Positions 18,465 to 29,048 of a stretch of 64,000 nucleotides of DNA are shown here, one piece after another. The notes below the pieces were generated by a model. The model did not search any database. It saw nothing but the letters and a program-made list of their open reading frames with translations, and was not told the DNA's origin. The translations under genes and the position numbers were made by a program. Positions within the stretch are counted from its first letter, which is position 1. The number at the start of each line of letters is the position of its first letter. The stretch comes from Chloroflexota bacterium (GTDB taxonomy: Bacteria > Chloroflexota > Limnocylindria > QHBO01), in assembly GCA_040902225.1 (NCBI GenBank), contig JBBDXT010000004.1, positions 240,060 through 304,059 of the forward strand. Direction: 5' to 3'.

Positions 18465-21323
18465 GTGTCCAGTCAATCTCCCCTCATCGATCCCGCCCAG
18501 GCCCGTTCGACGCTGCGCGTCGGCGATCGAACCTACGCCTACTATCGCCTCGATGCCGCGGGCGCCGTTGACCTGGCGCGCCTGCCCTACACCGTCAAGG
18601 TCCTGCTCGAGAATGCGCTGCGGCACGCGGCCGGAGGCTCGGGCCTGGTCTCGCCGGCCGACGTGCGAGCTCTCGCAACCTGGGATCCCTCACAGCCGGG
18701 GGAAGCGGAGCTGCCGTTCATGCCGGCGCGCGTGATCCTGCAGGACTTCACCGGCGTCCCCTGCGTCGTGGACCTGGCTGCGATTCGCGACGCAGTGGCG
18801 TCGATGGGTGGCGATCCCTCGCGCGTCAACCCGCTCGTGCCGGCCGACCTGGTCATCGATCACAGCGTGCAGGTCGACCTCTTCGGTTCGGAGCTGGCCT
18901 TCGCCGGCAACGTTGAGCGCGAGTACGAGCGCAATGGCGAGCGCTACGCCCTGCTGCGCTGGGCACAGCAGGCCTTCGACAACTTCAGGGTCGTTCCGCC
19001 GGGTACCGGCATCGTGCACCAGGTCAACCTCGAATTCCTGGCCGACGTGGTGACCGCGCGACCGGATGGCGAGGGAGAGCCTGTCGCCTTCCCCGACACG
19101 CTGGTCGGGACCGATTCGCACACCACCATGATCAACGGGCTTGGGGTCGTCGGCTGGGGGGTCGGCGGAATCGAGGCCGAGGCCGCGCTGCTCGGTCAGC
19201 CGCTCTACCAGCCGATGCCGGTGGTGGTCGGCTTCCGCCTCGACGGCGAGCTGCGCCCGGGCGCGACCGCCACCGACCTGGTGCTGTACGTGACCGAGAT
19301 GCTGCGCAGCCATGGCGTTGTCGGAAAGTTCGTCGAATTCCACGGGCCTGGCCTCTCCCGCCTTGGCCTGGCCGATCGGGCCACCATCAGCAACATGTCG
19401 CCGGAGTTCGGCGCGACCGCCACCCTCTTCCCGATCGACGACGAGACGCTGCGCTATCTGCGCATGACTGGCCGGTCGGCCGAGACGGTGGATCGGGTCG
19501 AGTCCTACGCCAAGGCACAGGGCCTCTTCCGGACCGATGCATCCGTCGAGCCGCGATTCAACGAGTCGCTCGGATTGGACCTGGCAAGCGTCGAGCCATC
19601 GGTCGCCGGGCCGCGTCGGCCGCAGGACCGCGTCCCGCTGACCGACCTCCAGCGCTCGTTCCGCGAGGTGTTCGCGGATGGCCTCAAGAACCACCGCCTG
19701 GTGGACGAGGCGAGCGCCGAATCGTTCCCGGCCAGCGACCCGCCGTCGTTCAACGCCAGCGCGCCCGTCGAGGATCGGCGCATGGAGCGGCCCGAGGCAC
19801 AGGCTGACCATCCGCCTGTCGAATACCAGCCGGTGGACGTCGAGATGGATGGTGGGCGGTTCACGCTGCGCTCCGGTTCGGTGGTGATCGCCGCCATCAC
19901 CTCCTGCACCAACACCAGCAACCCGAGCGTGATGGTGGCCGCCGGCCTGCTTGCCCGGAACGCCGTGGCGCGCGGGCTGAGCACCCCGCCATGGGTCAAG
20001 ACCTCGCTCGCGCCGGGCTCACGGGCGGTCACCGACTACCTGGCCGGCGCGGGCCTCATGGCGCCACTCGAGGCGCTCGGGTTCGACCTGGTCGGCTACG
20101 GGTGCACCACCTGCATCGGCAACTCGGGGCCGCTGGCCGACGAGATCGCCGCCGCGATCGAGGCCAACGACCTGGTCGGCGTGGCGGTCCTCTCCGGGAA
20201 CCGCAACTTCGAGGGTCGGATCCATCCGCTGGCACGGGCCAGCTACCTCGCGTCGCCGCCGCTGGTGGTGGCCTTCGCCCTTGCCGGTCGGGTCGACATC
20301 GACCTCACAACCCAGCCGCTGGGGACGGATCGCGACGGTCGGCCAGTCTTCCTGGCAGAGCTGTGGCCATCCCCTGCCGAGATCGCCGATGTCGTGGCCA
20401 CGCAGGTCCGGTCCGAGATCTTCACGCGCAACTACGCATCGGTCTTCGATGGTGATGACCGGTGGCGAGCGCTGCCTGTGCCCGCAGGCGATCGCTACGC
20501 CTGGGACGCGGCCAGCACGTACGTGGCGCTGCCGCCGTTCTTCGACGGGATCGGGCCTGAGCCCGCGCCGCTGGAGGACGTCGTCGACGCCAGGGTCCTG
20601 GCGGTGCTGGGCGACAGCGTCACAACCGACCACATCTCCCCGGCCGGCAGCATCGCCCGCACCTCACCGGCCGGGACGTGGCTGGTGGAGCGCGGGGTCG
20701 AGCCGCGTGACTTCAACTCGTACGGGGCGCGTCGCGGCCATCACGAGGTGATGATGCGCGGCACCTTTGCCAACATCCGGCTGCGAAACCTGCTGACCCC
20801 CGACGCGGAGGGGAACATCACCGAGTACCTGCCGTCCGGCGAGCGGATGAGCATCTTTGACGCCGCGCAGCGCTACGCCGACGAAGGCACCGAACTCGTC
20901 CTCCTTGCCGGCAAGGAATATGGCTCGGGCTCGTCGCGCGACTGGGCCGCCAAGGGACCGTATCTGCTCGGCGTGCGCGCGGTCATCGCCGAGTCGTACG
21001 AGCGAATCCATCGGTCAAACCTGGTCGGGATGGGAATCCTGCCGCTGCAGTACCTGCCCGGGGAGAGCGCCATGGCGCTGGGCCTGACCGGCCGGGAGCG
21101 ACTCAGCGTGACCGGCATCGCCGATGGGCTTCGGCCTCACCAGGAGCTGAGCGTGACCGCCACCTCAGAGGAAGGTCGCGACCTGCGATTCCGCGCGATT
21201 GCCCGCCTCGACGGCGAGATCGACGTGACGTACTACCGCAACGGGGGCGTGCTTCAGACGGTGCTCCGCCGCCTGGTGAAGTCCACAGCCGATCGCCAGT
21301 CTTGGGGGCCAGCTATTCAGTAG
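18465..21323 (+). CDS. acnA: Aconitate hydratase (AcnA/IRP type)
   Basis: A 952-residue aconitase that isomerises citrate and isocitrate in the TCA cycle. Iron-sulfur ligands are in SCTNTSNPSV and GCTTCIGNSGPL. The catalytic swivel domain has DFNSYGARRGHHEVM and EYGSGSSRDWAAKGP. The start is the GTG at 18465, set by AGGAGG at 18451-18456, eight bases upstream; an ATG at 18444 lies before that ribosome site and is less likely. It has a long linker (about residues 411-460) with an ESFPASDPPSF motif between domain 3 and the iron-sulfur cysteine domain. A TATACT at 18363-18368 may be its -10 box. Confidence 0.96.
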   Translation: MSSQSPLIDPAQARSTLRVGDRTYAYYRLDAAGAVDLARLPYTVKVLLENALRHAAGGSGLVSPADVRALATWDPSQPGEAELPFMPARVILQDFTGVPCVVDLAAIRDAVASMGGDPSRVNPLVPADLVIDHSVQVDLFGSELAFAGNVEREYERNGERYALLRWAQQAFDNFRVVPPGTGIVHQVNLEFLADVVTARPDGEGEPVAFPDTLVGTDSHTTMINGLGVVGWGVGGIEAEAALLGQPLYQPMPVVVGFRLDGELRPGATATDLVLYVTEMLRSHGVVGKFVEFHGPGLSRLGLADRATISNMSPEFGATATLFPIDDETLRYLRMTGRSAETVDRVESYAKAQGLFRTDASVEPRFNESLGLDLASVEPSVAGPRRPQDRVPLTDLQRSFREVFADGLKNHRLVDEASAESFPASDPPSFNASAPVEDRRMERPEAQADHPPVEYQPVDVEMDGGRFTLRSGSVVIAAITSCTNTSNPSVMVAAGLLARNAVARGLSTPPWVKTSLAPGSRAVTDYLAGAGLMAPLEALGFDLVGYGCTTCIGNSGPLADEIAAAIEANDLVGVAVLSGNRNFEGRIHPLARASYLASPPLVVAFALAGRVDIDLTTQPLGTDRDGRPVFLAELWPSPAEIADVVATQVRSEIFTRNYASVFDGDDRWRALPVPAGDRYAWDAASTYVALPPFFDGIGPEPAPLEDVVDARVLAVLGDSVTTDHISPAGSIARTSPAGTWLVERGVEPRDFNSYGARRGHHEVMMRGTFANIRLRNLLTPDAEGNITEYLPSGERMSIFDAAQRYADEGTELVLLAGKEYGSGSSRDWAAKGPYLLGVRAVIAESYERIHRSNLVGMGILPLQYLPGESAMALGLTGRERLSVTGIADGLRPHQELSVTATSEEGRDLRFRAIARLDGEIDVTYYRNGGVLQTVLRRLVKSTADRQSWGPAIQ

Positions 21324-21507
21324 GTACCTGGTACGTCGATGGAGCGACGGCCGACGGGGCTCGCGGCGACCGCTCATTCACCGGGTGACTCGTGCATCGG
21401 AGGGGGTGGGCACGCTCGGGGCCTCACCGCCACACCAGTGATTGTGTGAATAAGGGCACAGCCCGCGCGACCGTCGCGGCTTGAGGCCGCAGGCACCGGA
21501 CCCGAGT
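21324..21507. other. Convergent intergenic region, 184 bases
   Basis: Between the ends of acnA and the PAS-GGDEF-EAL gene. It holds a perfect five-base hairpin GCGGC-TTGAG-GCCGC (21476-21490) without a T-run on either side, and a lower-GC patch around 21440-21456. I see no gene, riboswitch or convincing terminator. Confidence 0.4.
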
Positions 21508-23871
21508 TCAGGCGCTCAACGCCGACGGCCAGCCGTGGGCGAGCAGCTCGATCACCTCGACCGCGGGCAGGGCGGGGGAGAAATGGAAGCCCTGGCCCAG
21601 CCGGCAATCGATGGCTCGCAGCCTGGTCAGCTGCTCGGCGGTCTCGATCCCCTCGGCCAGCACCTCCATGTGCAGCGTCTGGCCCAGCTTGACGATCGAC
21701 CGAACCAGGACTGGAACATCGCGCCCGTGACCGATCGCGGCCGTGAAGGAGCGGTCGATCTTCAGCACCTCGACCGGCAGGCGCTCCAGGTAGCTGAGCG
21801 ACGAGTAGCCGGTGCCGAAGTCATCGATCGCCAGCCGCGCCCCGAGTGCGCGGAGGCGGTGCAGGGTCGCGGTGCTCTGGTCGAGGTCCGCCATCAGGCC
21901 GCTCTCGGTGATCTCCAGCGTCAGGCGCTCAGGGGGAATGCCACTCGATTCGACCGCATCCGCCACGGTCTGCACGAACTCCGGCTCCTGGAGCTCGCGC
22001 GCTGACACGTTGACCCACATCGACAGGCGCTGGAGCCGCGGCCCGGAGAGGCGTCCGGCGGCGGTCCAGGCAGCGAGCTGTCGGCAGGCCTCGCCGATCA
22101 TCCAGCGGCCCAGCGGCACGACCAGCCCGGTCTCCTCGGCGATCGGGATGAACTCGGTTGGAAGCACGAGCCCGCGCTCGGGGTGACGCCAGCGGACGAG
22201 TGCCTCGACACCGGTGACGTTGCCGCTGCGCAGGTCGACGATCGGCTGGTAGTGCAGCTCGAAGTCCTGGTTCGCGATCGCCTGCTCCAGGTCGCCCTTG
22301 AGCTCCATCCGCGTCACGGCGGCCTCGTGCATGTGTGGCTCGTAGAAGGCGAAGCCCGCCTTCCCCGACGTCTTGGCGGTATACATGGCCAGGTCGGCCT
22401 GACGCAGGAGGTCATCCGGTTCGGTGCTGCCGTCAGAGGTGATGGCGGCGCCGATGCTTGCCCGCATGACGACCTGCCGGCCGTGGAACTCGAATGGCGA
22501 GCGGAGTGCCTCCAGGATTCGCTCGGCCGCGCGCCGCGTGCCGTCCTTGTTGGTCTCCTCGAGCAGGATCGCGAACTCGTCGCCGCCAAATCGAGCCGTC
22601 GTGTCCTCGGGGCGCATCACCGCCCGCAGTCGCTCGGCGACCGCCACCAGCAGCTGGTCGCCGGCTTCGTGGCCGAGCGAGTCGTTGACGGTCTTGAAGT
22701 CGTCGAGGTCGGAGAAGAGGACCGATACGGACCCTCGACCGCGAGCCTGGCGAGCCAGTGCGTGGGCGACCCGGTCGCGGAAGAGAGCACGGTTGGCGAG
22801 GCCGGTCAGCGAATCGTGGAAGGCCTGGTGCTGGAGCTGCATCTCCAGCTCCTTGCGCAGGGTGATGTCGTGGATCAGCGCGCTGAAGCGAATATTATCG
22901 CCGCTGCCGACCGGCCAGATCGTCAGCTCGGCCAGGAATTCGTGCCCGTCGCGATGCAGCGCCGTGACCTCGATCCGCTTTCCGACGAGGGGACCCTCCC
23001 CGGTCACCAGGTAGCGAGCAAGCCCTGCCCGATGTGCCGCGCGCTGCGCGACCGGAATGATCTTCTCCTCGAGCGGCTCGCCCAGTGCCTCCTGCCGGGA
23101 CCAGCCGAAGGCCGCTTCTGCCTGCGCGTTCCAGTCGATGATGCGGCCCTGGGCATCGATCGCGACATACGCCTGGCTGGCGCTCTCGATGATCAGCTGA
23201 GTCTGCTCCTCGTTCTCGCGGGCCGCCATCTCGGCCTCTTTCTGCGCCGAGATGTCGATCATGTAGCCGCGGTAGCGCGTCGGCTCGCCGCGCTCGTTGC
23301 CGATCACGACCCCCTCGTCGCGGATCCAGATCTCGCGACCGTCCCGGGTCCGCATGCGGTACTCGCTCACGGACCGGGCGCCGATGTCACGGCGGCCTTC
23401 AAATTCCTCGTCCTCGAGGACCCGCTGCCGATCGTCGGGGTGGATATGGCTCATCCACAGGCTCGTGTCCGCCTGCCACTCGGCGGCGCTGTAGCCGAGC
23501 AGCTCCTGGATCCGGGGGCTGACGTAATGCCAGGTGGCATCCGCCCCGAGATCGGCGACATACAGGACCGCTGGCAGCTCCTCCACCATGGCCCGGTATC
23601 GCGCTTCGGCGTCCCTGAGGTCGTCGACCAGGCCACGGCGTGGTCCGACGCCCGACCAGGCGAGGATGCCAATGAGGCCGATCGCGCTGGCAATCGCCAG
23701 GACCAATGTCACCTCGCGCCCGCTGGGGACGAGCTTGGTGGCGAGCGCGGCGATGATGCCGATTCCAACGAGCAGCACGACGTTCACGAGTGCCACGACC
23801 TGCCGATCGCGACGCCTCGCGGCCGCGCGCCCTCGTAGCTTCATGGTCACCAGCGGTGGATCGGGCTCCAT
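21508..23871 (-). CDS. PAS-PAS-GGDEF-EAL cyclic-di-GMP regulator
   Basis: A 787-residue membrane-bound signalling protein. Order: two N-terminal helices (about 25-70), a PAS domain (90-215), a second PAS domain (225-345), GGDEF (350-515) and EAL (525-780). The cyclase site RFGGDEF is intact and an inhibitory I-site RPED lies five residues before it. The EAL domain keeps GVEALVRW, the Asn in [31 protein letters not shown] and AEGIET, so both synthesis and breakdown of c-di-GMP are possible. The ATG at 23871 gives [11 protein letters not shown]; an ATG nine codons later is an alternative. No c-di-GMP effector is nearby; it stands alone between acnA and apt. Confidence 0.92.
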   Translation of the reverse strand: MEPDPPLVTMKLRGRAAARRRDRQVVALVNVVLLVGIGIIAALATKLVPSGREVTLVLAIASAIGLIGILAWSGVGPRRGLVDDLRDAEARYRAMVEELPAVLYVADLGADATWHYVSPRIQELLGYSAAEWQADTSLWMSHIHPDDRQRVLEDEEFEGRRDIGARSVSEYRMRTRDGREIWIRDEGVVIGNERGEPTRYRGYMIDISAQKEAEMAARENEEQTQLIIESASQAYVAIDAQGRIIDWNAQAEAAFGWSRQEALGEPLEEKIIPVAQRAAHRAGLARYLVTGEGPLVGKRIEVTALHRDGHEFLAELTIWPVGSGDNIRFSALIHDITLRKELEMQLQHQAFHDSLTGLANRALFRDRVAHALARQARGRGSVSVLFSDLDDFKTVNDSLGHEAGDQLLVAVAERLRAVMRPEDTTARFGGDEFAILLEETNKDGTRRAAERILEALRSPFEFHGRQVVMRASIGAAITSDGSTEPDDLLRQADLAMYTAKTSGKAGFAFYEPHMHEAAVTRMELKGDLEQAIANQDFELHYQPIVDLRSGNVTGVEALVRWRHPERGLVLPTEFIPIAEETGLVVPLGRWMIGEACRQLAAWTAAGRLSGPRLQRLSMWVNVSARELQEPEFVQTVADAVESSGIPPERLTLEITESGLMADLDQSTATLHRLRALGARLAIDDFGTGYSSLSYLERLPVEVLKIDRSFTAAIGHGRDVPVLVRSIVKLGQTLHMEVLAEGIETAEQLTRLRAIDCRLGQGFHFSPALPAVEVIELLAHGWPSALSA

Positions 23872-23933
23872 ATCACCAACCGAAGGTACCCTTCCGCCCT
23901 CACGACCCGAATAGCCCGTTCGTCCCGCTCACG

Positions 23934-23963
23934 TTGCCGGGGCGGGACGCATCGGTCTAGACT
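23934..23963 (+). promoter_or_regulatory. Promoter of apt
   Basis: TTGCCG (23934-23939), an 18-base spacer and TAGACT (23958-23963), about 34 bases before the GTG start. A GGAG ribosome site follows six bases before the start codon. Confidence 0.6.
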
Positions 23964-23997
23964 CAGCCTCGCCCGTTCGCCCCACCTGGAGTGCCCC

Positions 23998-24528
23998 GTG
24001 ACCGCTCGCTCCACCGACGACCTGCGCGCCAAGATCCGCGAGGTGCCGGACTTCCCGAAGCCGGGGATCCTCTTCTACGACATCACCACCCTGCTGCGCG
24101 ACGCCGATGCATTCAAGGAAGTGATCGACCGCATGGCCGAGGCGGTGAAGGGGGAGAAGATCGACCTGGTGGTCGGGATGGAATCCCGGGGGTTCATCTT
24201 CGCGGCCCCTCTGGCCGACCGCCTGGGAGCGGGATTCGTCCCGGTGCGCAAGCTCGGAAAGCTGCCGGCCGAGACGATCGAGGTCGAGTACGACCTTGAA
24301 TACGGGACCGCAACGCTCGAGATCCACCGTGACGCCATCACCCGTGGGCAGCGGGTCTTGGTGGTGGACGACCTGCTGGCCACGGGCGGGACGGTGCTCG
24401 GCACGATCGAGCTGGTGCGCCGGCTGGGTGGCGAGATCGCGGGGCTCTCGTTCGCGGTCGAGCTGACCGCGCTGGGCGGGCGCGACAAGCTCGCCGAATT
24501 CGCGATCCACACGCTGCTCGCCTACTAG
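23998..24528 (+). CDS. apt: Adenine phosphoribosyltransferase
   Basis: A 176-residue purine salvage enzyme converting adenine and PRPP to AMP. It starts [26 protein letters not shown], typical of Apt, has the [14 protein letters not shown] block, and the PRPP-binding signature [13 protein letters not shown] near residue 120. Length is normal for the family (about 170-180). The GTG start has a GGAG six bases upstream. It sits between a c-di-GMP regulator and a GNAT gene; ahcY further downstream yields adenosine, so apt fits with purine recovery from the SAM cycle. Confidence 0.95.
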   Translation: MTARSTDDLRAKIREVPDFPKPGILFYDITTLLRDADAFKEVIDRMAEAVKGEKIDLVVGMESRGFIFAAPLADRLGAGFVPVRKLGKLPAETIEVEYDLEYGTATLEIHRDAITRGQRVLVVDDLLATGGTVLGTIELVRRLGGEIAGLSFAVELTALGGRDKLAEFAIHTLLAY

Positions 24529-24538
24529 TCGCCCGTCG

Positions 24539-25399
24539 ATGGCCGCTCTCCCAGCCACCCAGCTTCATGCTCGCTCCGTCACGGATCGCGACGAGATCGC
24601 GGCGTATCTGCGCAGCGACCGTCGCTACGCCGCCTATGCCCTCGGAGACCTCGACTCGCCGGCGCGCGGCCGCTGCTCATGGGGGATCGCCTACGATGCC
24701 GGCGGCGAGCCCGCAGCGCTCGCGATGCACCACGACGGCCTCGTGCCGCAGCCGCTCTTCCTGATGGGCGAGCCCGACGGCTGCCGGGCCGTGCTGGCCA
24801 GCGTCATCAAGCCGCGAGACGCGTTCTTCCAGGCGATGGAAGCCCTGGACGCCGCTGCCGCGGACCTCTATGAGCTCGAACGGGCGACCGTCTTGCTGCG
24901 GATGGTTGTCGACGCGACGACCTTTGTCCCCACCGCGGGCGTTGCCGTACGCCTCAGCGCGGCAGACATCGACGATCTGAATCGGCTCTATCAGCTCGGA
25001 TTCCGTGCGGGCTTCGCGCAGGCGATCCTCGACGACGCGGTCTATTACGGGATCCGCATCCACGGCCGCCTGGTGAGCGCCGCCGGCACCCACGTCATCA
25101 ACCGTGGCGAGGGGATCGCGGTGGTCGGCAACGTGATGACCCACGCCGACTACCGTGGCCACGGCTTCGCCAGGATGGTGACTGGCGCGGTGACCTTGGA
25201 TCTGCTCGAGCAGGTCCCGGACGTGGCCCTCAATGTCCACGCGGATAACGAGTCGGCCATCGCGGCCTACTCCAGACTCGGCTACCGTGAGTACTGTCGG
25301 CTGACCGAGAGGCTGGGGCGCCGCCGTTCCGGCGGCTGGGGGTTGATGCGACCGATACGAGAGGCAATGAGAATCACGTGGCCACGAGACCAACGCTGA
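24539..25399 (+). CDS. GNAT family N-acetyltransferase
   Basis: A 286-residue protein. The C-terminal half is a GNAT fold with the acetyl-CoA-binding region GNVMTHADYRGHGFARMVTG (the R-G-x-G-x-A loop) and the late strand NVHADNESAIAAYSRLGYREY. The N-terminal half (1-140) looks like a degenerate second GNAT domain, as in tandem-GNAT proteins (the RYAAYALGDLD motif is common there). The acceptor is unknown. It starts ten bases after apt, and its last 22 bases overlap the ahcY start, so it is probably in the same transcript. Confidence 0.82.
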   Translation: MAALPATQLHARSVTDRDEIAAYLRSDRRYAAYALGDLDSPARGRCSWGIAYDAGGEPAALAMHHDGLVPQPLFLMGEPDGCRAVLASVIKPRDAFFQAMEALDAAAADLYELERATVLLRMVVDATTFVPTAGVAVRLSAADIDDLNRLYQLGFRAGFAQAILDDAVYYGIRIHGRLVSAAGTHVINRGEGIAVVGNVMTHADYRGHGFARMVTGAVTLDLLEQVPDVALNVHADNESAIAAYSRLGYREYCRLTERLGRRRSGGWGLMRPIREAMRITWPRDQR

Positions 25400-26652
25400 A
25401 GGGTGACGTTCGCGACATCGGCCTGGCCGATGCGGGGGCGCTGAAGATCGAATGGGCAGATCGCCAGATGCCGGTGCTGGCGGGAATCCGCGAGCGGTTC
25501 GCGGCCGAGCGACCGCTGGCGGGCTGGAAGATCAGCGCCTGCCTGCACGTCACCGCCGAGACGGCGAACCTGATGCGCACCCTGGCAGCCGGTGGCGCCG
25601 ATGCCGTCCTCTGCTCGTCGAACCCGCTCTCCACCCAGGACGACGTGGCGGCTTCGCTGATCGAGCATCACGGCATCCCCACCTACGCCATCAAGGGAGA
25701 GGATCGCGACTCGTACTATGGCCACATCGCCGCAGCGCTGGACCACGCCCCCCAGGTGACCATGGACGACGGCGCAGACCTGGTCTCGGAGCTGCACACG
25801 AGGCGCACGGAACTGCTCCCCGATGTTGTCGGCGGGACCGAGGAGACGACCACCGGCGTCATCCGGCTGCGCGCCATGGCGGCGGCCGGCAAGCTGCGCT
25901 TCCCGGTGCTCGGGGTCAATGAGGCGCTCACAAAGCACCTCTTCGACAACCGCTATGGCACCGGGCAGAGCGCCATCGACGGGATCCTGCGCGCGACCAA
26001 CGTGCTGATCGCCGGCAAGCAGGTGGTGGTGGGTGGCTACGGGTGGGTCGGTCGCGGCATCGCCGCCCGCGCGGCCGGCATGGGCGGCATCGTGACCGTG
26101 GTCGAGGTCGACCCGATCCGGGCGCTGGAAGCGGCAATGGACGGCTACCGGGTCACGACCGCCTCGGTCGCCGCCGAAGGTGGCGAGATCTTCATCGCCG
26201 CCACCGGCAACCTGAACGTGTGGGGCGCAGCCGACTTCCCGAAGATGCGGGACGGCGCGATCCTGGCCAATGCCGGCCATTTCAACGACGAGTTCGAGCT
26301 GTCCGCGCTGGAGTCGCAGGCAGCCTCGTCACGGGAGGTGCGGCCCTCCACGCGCGAATACCTGATGGCCGACGGGCGGCGCCTCTTCCTCCTCGCCGAT
26401 GGACGCCTGGTCAACCTGGGCGCCGCCGAGGGGCACCCGGCGCTGGTGATGGACATGAGCTTCGCCAACCAGGCTCTTGGCCTGGAGTGGCTGCGCTCGC
26501 ATGCCGGGGAGCTGGAGCCCCAGGTCTACGGCATCCCCGAGGAGATCGACCGCGAGGTGGCGCGCCTCAAGCTGGAGTCGATGGGGATCGAGATCGATCC
26601 GATGACGGTCGCCCAGAAGGCGTACAGCGAGTCCTGGGAGTCTGGCACCTGA
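25378..26652 (+). CDS. ahcY: Adenosylhomocysteinase
   Basis: Hydrolyses S-adenosylhomocysteine to adenosine and homocysteine, removing the product inhibitor of methyltransferases. The 424 residues are the short form seen in thermophiles and archaea. Visible: [50 protein letters not shown], the active-site [12 protein letters not shown], the NAD-binding [21 protein letters not shown] region, and NAGHFNDEF. The GTG start at 25378 is inside the GNAT gene; no better start with the conserved N-terminus exists. metK follows, giving a two-gene SAM-cycle unit. Confidence 0.96.
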   Translation: MATRPTLKGDVRDIGLADAGALKIEWADRQMPVLAGIRERFAAERPLAGWKISACLHVTAETANLMRTLAAGGADAVLCSSNPLSTQDDVAASLIEHHGIPTYAIKGEDRDSYYGHIAAALDHAPQVTMDDGADLVSELHTRRTELLPDVVGGTEETTTGVIRLRAMAAAGKLRFPVLGVNEALTKHLFDNRYGTGQSAIDGILRATNVLIAGKQVVVGGYGWVGRGIAARAAGMGGIVTVVEVDPIRALEAAMDGYRVTTASVAAEGGEIFIAATGNLNVWGAADFPKMRDGAILANAGHFNDEFELSALESQAASSREVRPSTREYLMADGRRLFLLADGRLVNLGAAEGHPALVMDMSFANQALGLEWLRSHAGELEPQVYGIPEEIDREVARLKLESMGIEIDPMTVAQKAYSESWESGT

Positions 26653-26683
26653 GCGGCGGCCGGCGCGGCGTGCGCGCCGACGC

Positions 26684-26689
26684 TACACT
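26684..26689 (+). promoter_or_regulatory. -10 box of metK, near-leaderless
   Basis: TACACT ten bases before the metK ATG at 26700, with no ribosome site in between. The leader would be at most about four bases. Confidence 0.5.
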
Positions 26690-26699
26690 CGGCCCCGCA

Positions 26700-27917
26700 A
26701 TGTCCATCCCTGACGGCCACACCCTCTTCACCTCCGAATCCGTGACCGAGGGTCACCCCGACAAGCTCTGCGACCAGATCGCTGATGCCGTCCTTGACGA
26801 CGTCCTGTCCCGCGATCCGGAGTCACGCGTGGCGGTCGAGGTGGCTGCCACGACGGGGCTCGTCTTCGTGCTCGGCGAGATGTCGACCAAGACCTATTGC
26901 GACGTACAGTCGGTGGTGCGCGACACCGTGCGCCAGGTCGGCTACGACAACGCGCGCCTGGGCTTCGACTGGGAGACGTGTGGGACCATCACCGCCCTGA
27001 AAGAGCAGTCGCCCGACATCGCGCTGGGAGTCGACCACGCGCTCGAGGCGAAGCAGGGGATCGACCCGGACGAGCTCGGTGCCGGCGACCAGGGGATGAT
27101 GTTCGGCTACGCCTCGGACGAGACCCCTGAGCTGATGCCGATGCCGATCCAGCTCGCCCACCAGGTGAGTCGCAAGCTGGCGGAGGTGCGACGCGACGGC
27201 GGGCTGTCATTCCTGCGGCCGGATGGGAAGAGCCAGGTCACGGTCGAGTACGACGCCGATCGCCGTCCGCGACGGGTGCACACGGTGCTGGTCAGCACCC
27301 AGCACGATCCTGAGGTTGCACCGCTTGACCTGGAGGAGGGGATCCGTGAGCTGGTGATCCGCGGCGCCATCGATGCGGACCTGCTCGACGACGACACGCG
27401 TTACCTGGTGAACCCGACCGGGCGCTTCGTGATCGGTGGACCGATGGGCGATTCCGGCCTGTCAGGGCGCAAGATCATCGTCGACACCTACGGCGGCATG
27501 GCCCGCCACGGTGGCGGCAGCTTCAGCGGCAAGGACCCCACCAAGGTGGACCGATCGGGCGCCTACATGGCCCGCTACGTCGCCAAGAACCTGGTCGCCG
27601 CCGGCCTGGCGCAGCGCTGCGAGTTGCAGTTGGCGTATGCCATCGGCGTGGCTCATCCGCTCTCGATCAACCTGCAGACCTTTGGCACCGGCGTCGTGTC
27701 TGATGCGGTCCTGGCCGACCTGGTCGAGCGCAGCTTCGACCTCCGTCCCGGCGCGATCATCGCCGGGCTCGACCTGCGCCGGGCGATCTACCGCCCAACC
27801 GCCACCTACGGCCACTTCGGGCGAAGCGACCTGGACCTTCCCTGGGAGCGGACCGATCGTGCCTCCGCCCTGCGCGAGGCGGCCGGCGCGGTGGGAGTCG
27901 CTGGGGCGCCGGCCTGA
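26700..27917 (+). CDS. metK: S-adenosylmethionine synthetase
   Basis: A 405-residue cytosolic enzyme making SAM from methionine and ATP. Signatures: [20 protein letters not shown] (ATP and Mg2+ binding), [16 protein letters not shown], and the P-loop-like [19 protein letters not shown]. Standard length. The ATG at 26700 is used; a long upstream extension through ahcY in this frame is a shadow. The adjacent ahcY and the many SAM-dependent methyltransferases in the window (prmA, rsmE) fit a methyl-cycle role. Confidence 0.96.
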   Translation: MSIPDGHTLFTSESVTEGHPDKLCDQIADAVLDDVLSRDPESRVAVEVAATTGLVFVLGEMSTKTYCDVQSVVRDTVRQVGYDNARLGFDWETCGTITALKEQSPDIALGVDHALEAKQGIDPDELGAGDQGMMFGYASDETPELMPMPIQLAHQVSRKLAEVRRDGGLSFLRPDGKSQVTVEYDADRRPRRVHTVLVSTQHDPEVAPLDLEEGIRELVIRGAIDADLLDDDTRYLVNPTGRFVIGGPMGDSGLSGRKIIVDTYGGMARHGGGSFSGKDPTKVDRSGAYMARYVAKNLVAAGLAQRCELQLAYAIGVAHPLSINLQTFGTGVVSDAVLADLVERSFDLRPGAIIAGLDLRRAIYRPTATYGHFGRSDLDLPWERTDRASALREAAGAVGVAGAPA

Positions 27918-27925
27918 GCGACGCG

Positions 27926-28567
27926 GTGACGCCCCGCGCCACGCCAGATTCGCCGATTCGCTGGGGAGAGCCGCCGCGCGGCGGCAGCCTCGGGGGCTCA
28001 TTCTCGGCGCTCGTCTCCCGGTTGCGGTCGATGCTCGGAGGAGGGCAGCTTCCTTCCAAGCAGTCCCTGCCCACTCTCCCCATGGCGCTGCGCCGCGGCG
28101 AGCTTGCCCAGCGCTACCTGGCTGCCGAGGGGGCGGCCGATCATCCAACCGCGGGCGGGGCTGCCTCGACCGCCGTTGAGCAGGCCATTACCGAACAGGC
28201 CTGGTGGCCGGCCGACGTGTGGGGTCATCGCGCCCTGTGGCACTTCGAGCAGGCCGGCATGGAGCTGGAGGCGACCCGCGCCGCGCGACGGATCGGCGAC
28301 GTGCGCGTGGGCGGCGGTGACCCGGCCAGCAGCCGCCGATACTATGCCGAGGCGATCAGCGAGGCGCGCGACATCGGCGCGGAGCGAGAGGAGGGCCTGG
28401 CGGCGCTTGGGATGGGCCGCGCCGAGCTCGAGTTGCGCAACGTGACGACGGCTCGCCGGCTCGGACAGATCGCGCTCGACCTGCTTGAGCGCTGCGAGGC
28501 GCCAGCGGACGAGACGGCTGCGGCACGTGACCTGCGTGGCGAGGAGAAGGAAGTCAGCGGGAACTAG
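27926..28567 (+). CDS. TPR-like hypothetical protein
   Basis: A 213-residue soluble protein. The first 50 residues are Pro/Gly/Ser-rich and probably disordered. From about residue 55 it is helical, with repeated helix pairs such as WWPADVWGHRALWHFEQAG and RRYYAEAISEARDIG that resemble tetratricopeptide repeats. The function is unknown. The GTG eight bases after metK is the start; an internal ATG at 28081 would remove the low-complexity part. It ends with stop codons overlapping those of the gene on the other strand. Confidence 0.7.
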   Translation: MTPRATPDSPIRWGEPPRGGSLGGSFSALVSRLRSMLGGGQLPSKQSLPTLPMALRRGELAQRYLAAEGAADHPTAGGAASTAVEQAITEQAWWPADVWGHRALWHFEQAGMELEATRAARRIGDVRVGGGDPASSRRYYAEAISEARDIGAEREEGLAALGMGRAELELRNVTTARRLGQIALDLLERCEAPADETAAARDLRGEEKEVSGN

Positions 28568-28974
28568 TCCTCGACGAACCCCGTGCTGAGGAAGAAAGGC
28601 GGCGGACAGCCCCCGATATCGAAGCCGGTTGGTGGGACGGTCGAGTACCAGCCTCCGCCCATCCGCACCGATTCGCCCATCCTCAGCTCGCGCCAGCTTC
28701 CGTGGACGACAGGCTGTCCGTCCTGGACCCGCAGGAAATACCCCGGCGGCCAGACGACGGTGGACGAATCGTCGCCCGTTGTTTCGATGCAGCCGTCCAC
28801 CTCGACGAGCTCGCCTTCGAAGAGTGCACCGGGCCCACTTCCCCAGATCGAGTGTCGAGGGAATGCGTAGCCATCCGGGACGGGCCATGCTCCGTAGATG
28901 TACCACGCGGCGTAGGCGCCGCCGACCACGAGCGCGACCCCAATCAACATCGCGAAGCGTCTCAGCCCCGTCAT
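28564..28974 (-). CDS. Membrane-anchored hypothetical protein
   Basis: I do not recognise this 136-residue protein. It has one N-terminal helix (FAMLIGVALVVGGAYAAWYIYGAW, about 7-30) with no cleavage site that is obvious, then a beta-rich extracytoplasmic domain with Gly/Pro turns and two cysteines (DGCIETT and GGCPPPF) that could form a disulfide. It starts at the ATG nine bases after CATTAT on the minus strand (28984-28989), so it is probably leaderless. It is divergent from manC. Confidence 0.68.
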   Translation of the reverse strand: MTGLRRFAMLIGVALVVGGAYAAWYIYGAWPVPDGYAFPRHSIWGSGPGALFEGELVEVDGCIETTGDDSSTVVWPPGYFLRVQDGQPVVHGSWRELRMGESVRMGGGWYSTVPPTGFDIGGCPPPFFLSTGFVED

Positions 28975-28983
28975 CCATAAACC

Positions 28984-28989
28984 ATAATG
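28984..28989 (-). promoter_or_regulatory. -10 box of the membrane-anchored protein
   Basis: CATTAT on the minus strand, nine bases before the ATG at 28974, in the 74-base gap shared with manC. No ribosome site is present. Confidence 0.45.
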
Positions 28990-29034
28990 ATCTGGGTGGC
29001 GCATCGGTTCAAGCTGCCGGCCCAACGATGGTGG

Positions 29035-29040
29035 TACGGT
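29035..29040 (+). promoter_or_regulatory. -10 box of manC, leaderless
   Basis: TACGGT eight bases before the ATG at 29049, with no ribosome binding site. The longer open frame upstream of this ATG has no homology. Confidence 0.55.
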
Positions 29041-29048
29041 CACGCCCG

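Noticed and set aside
21476-21490. Terminator between acnA and the c-di-GMP gene
   Set aside because: The GCGGC/GCCGC hairpin is only five pairs and has no T-run on either strand.
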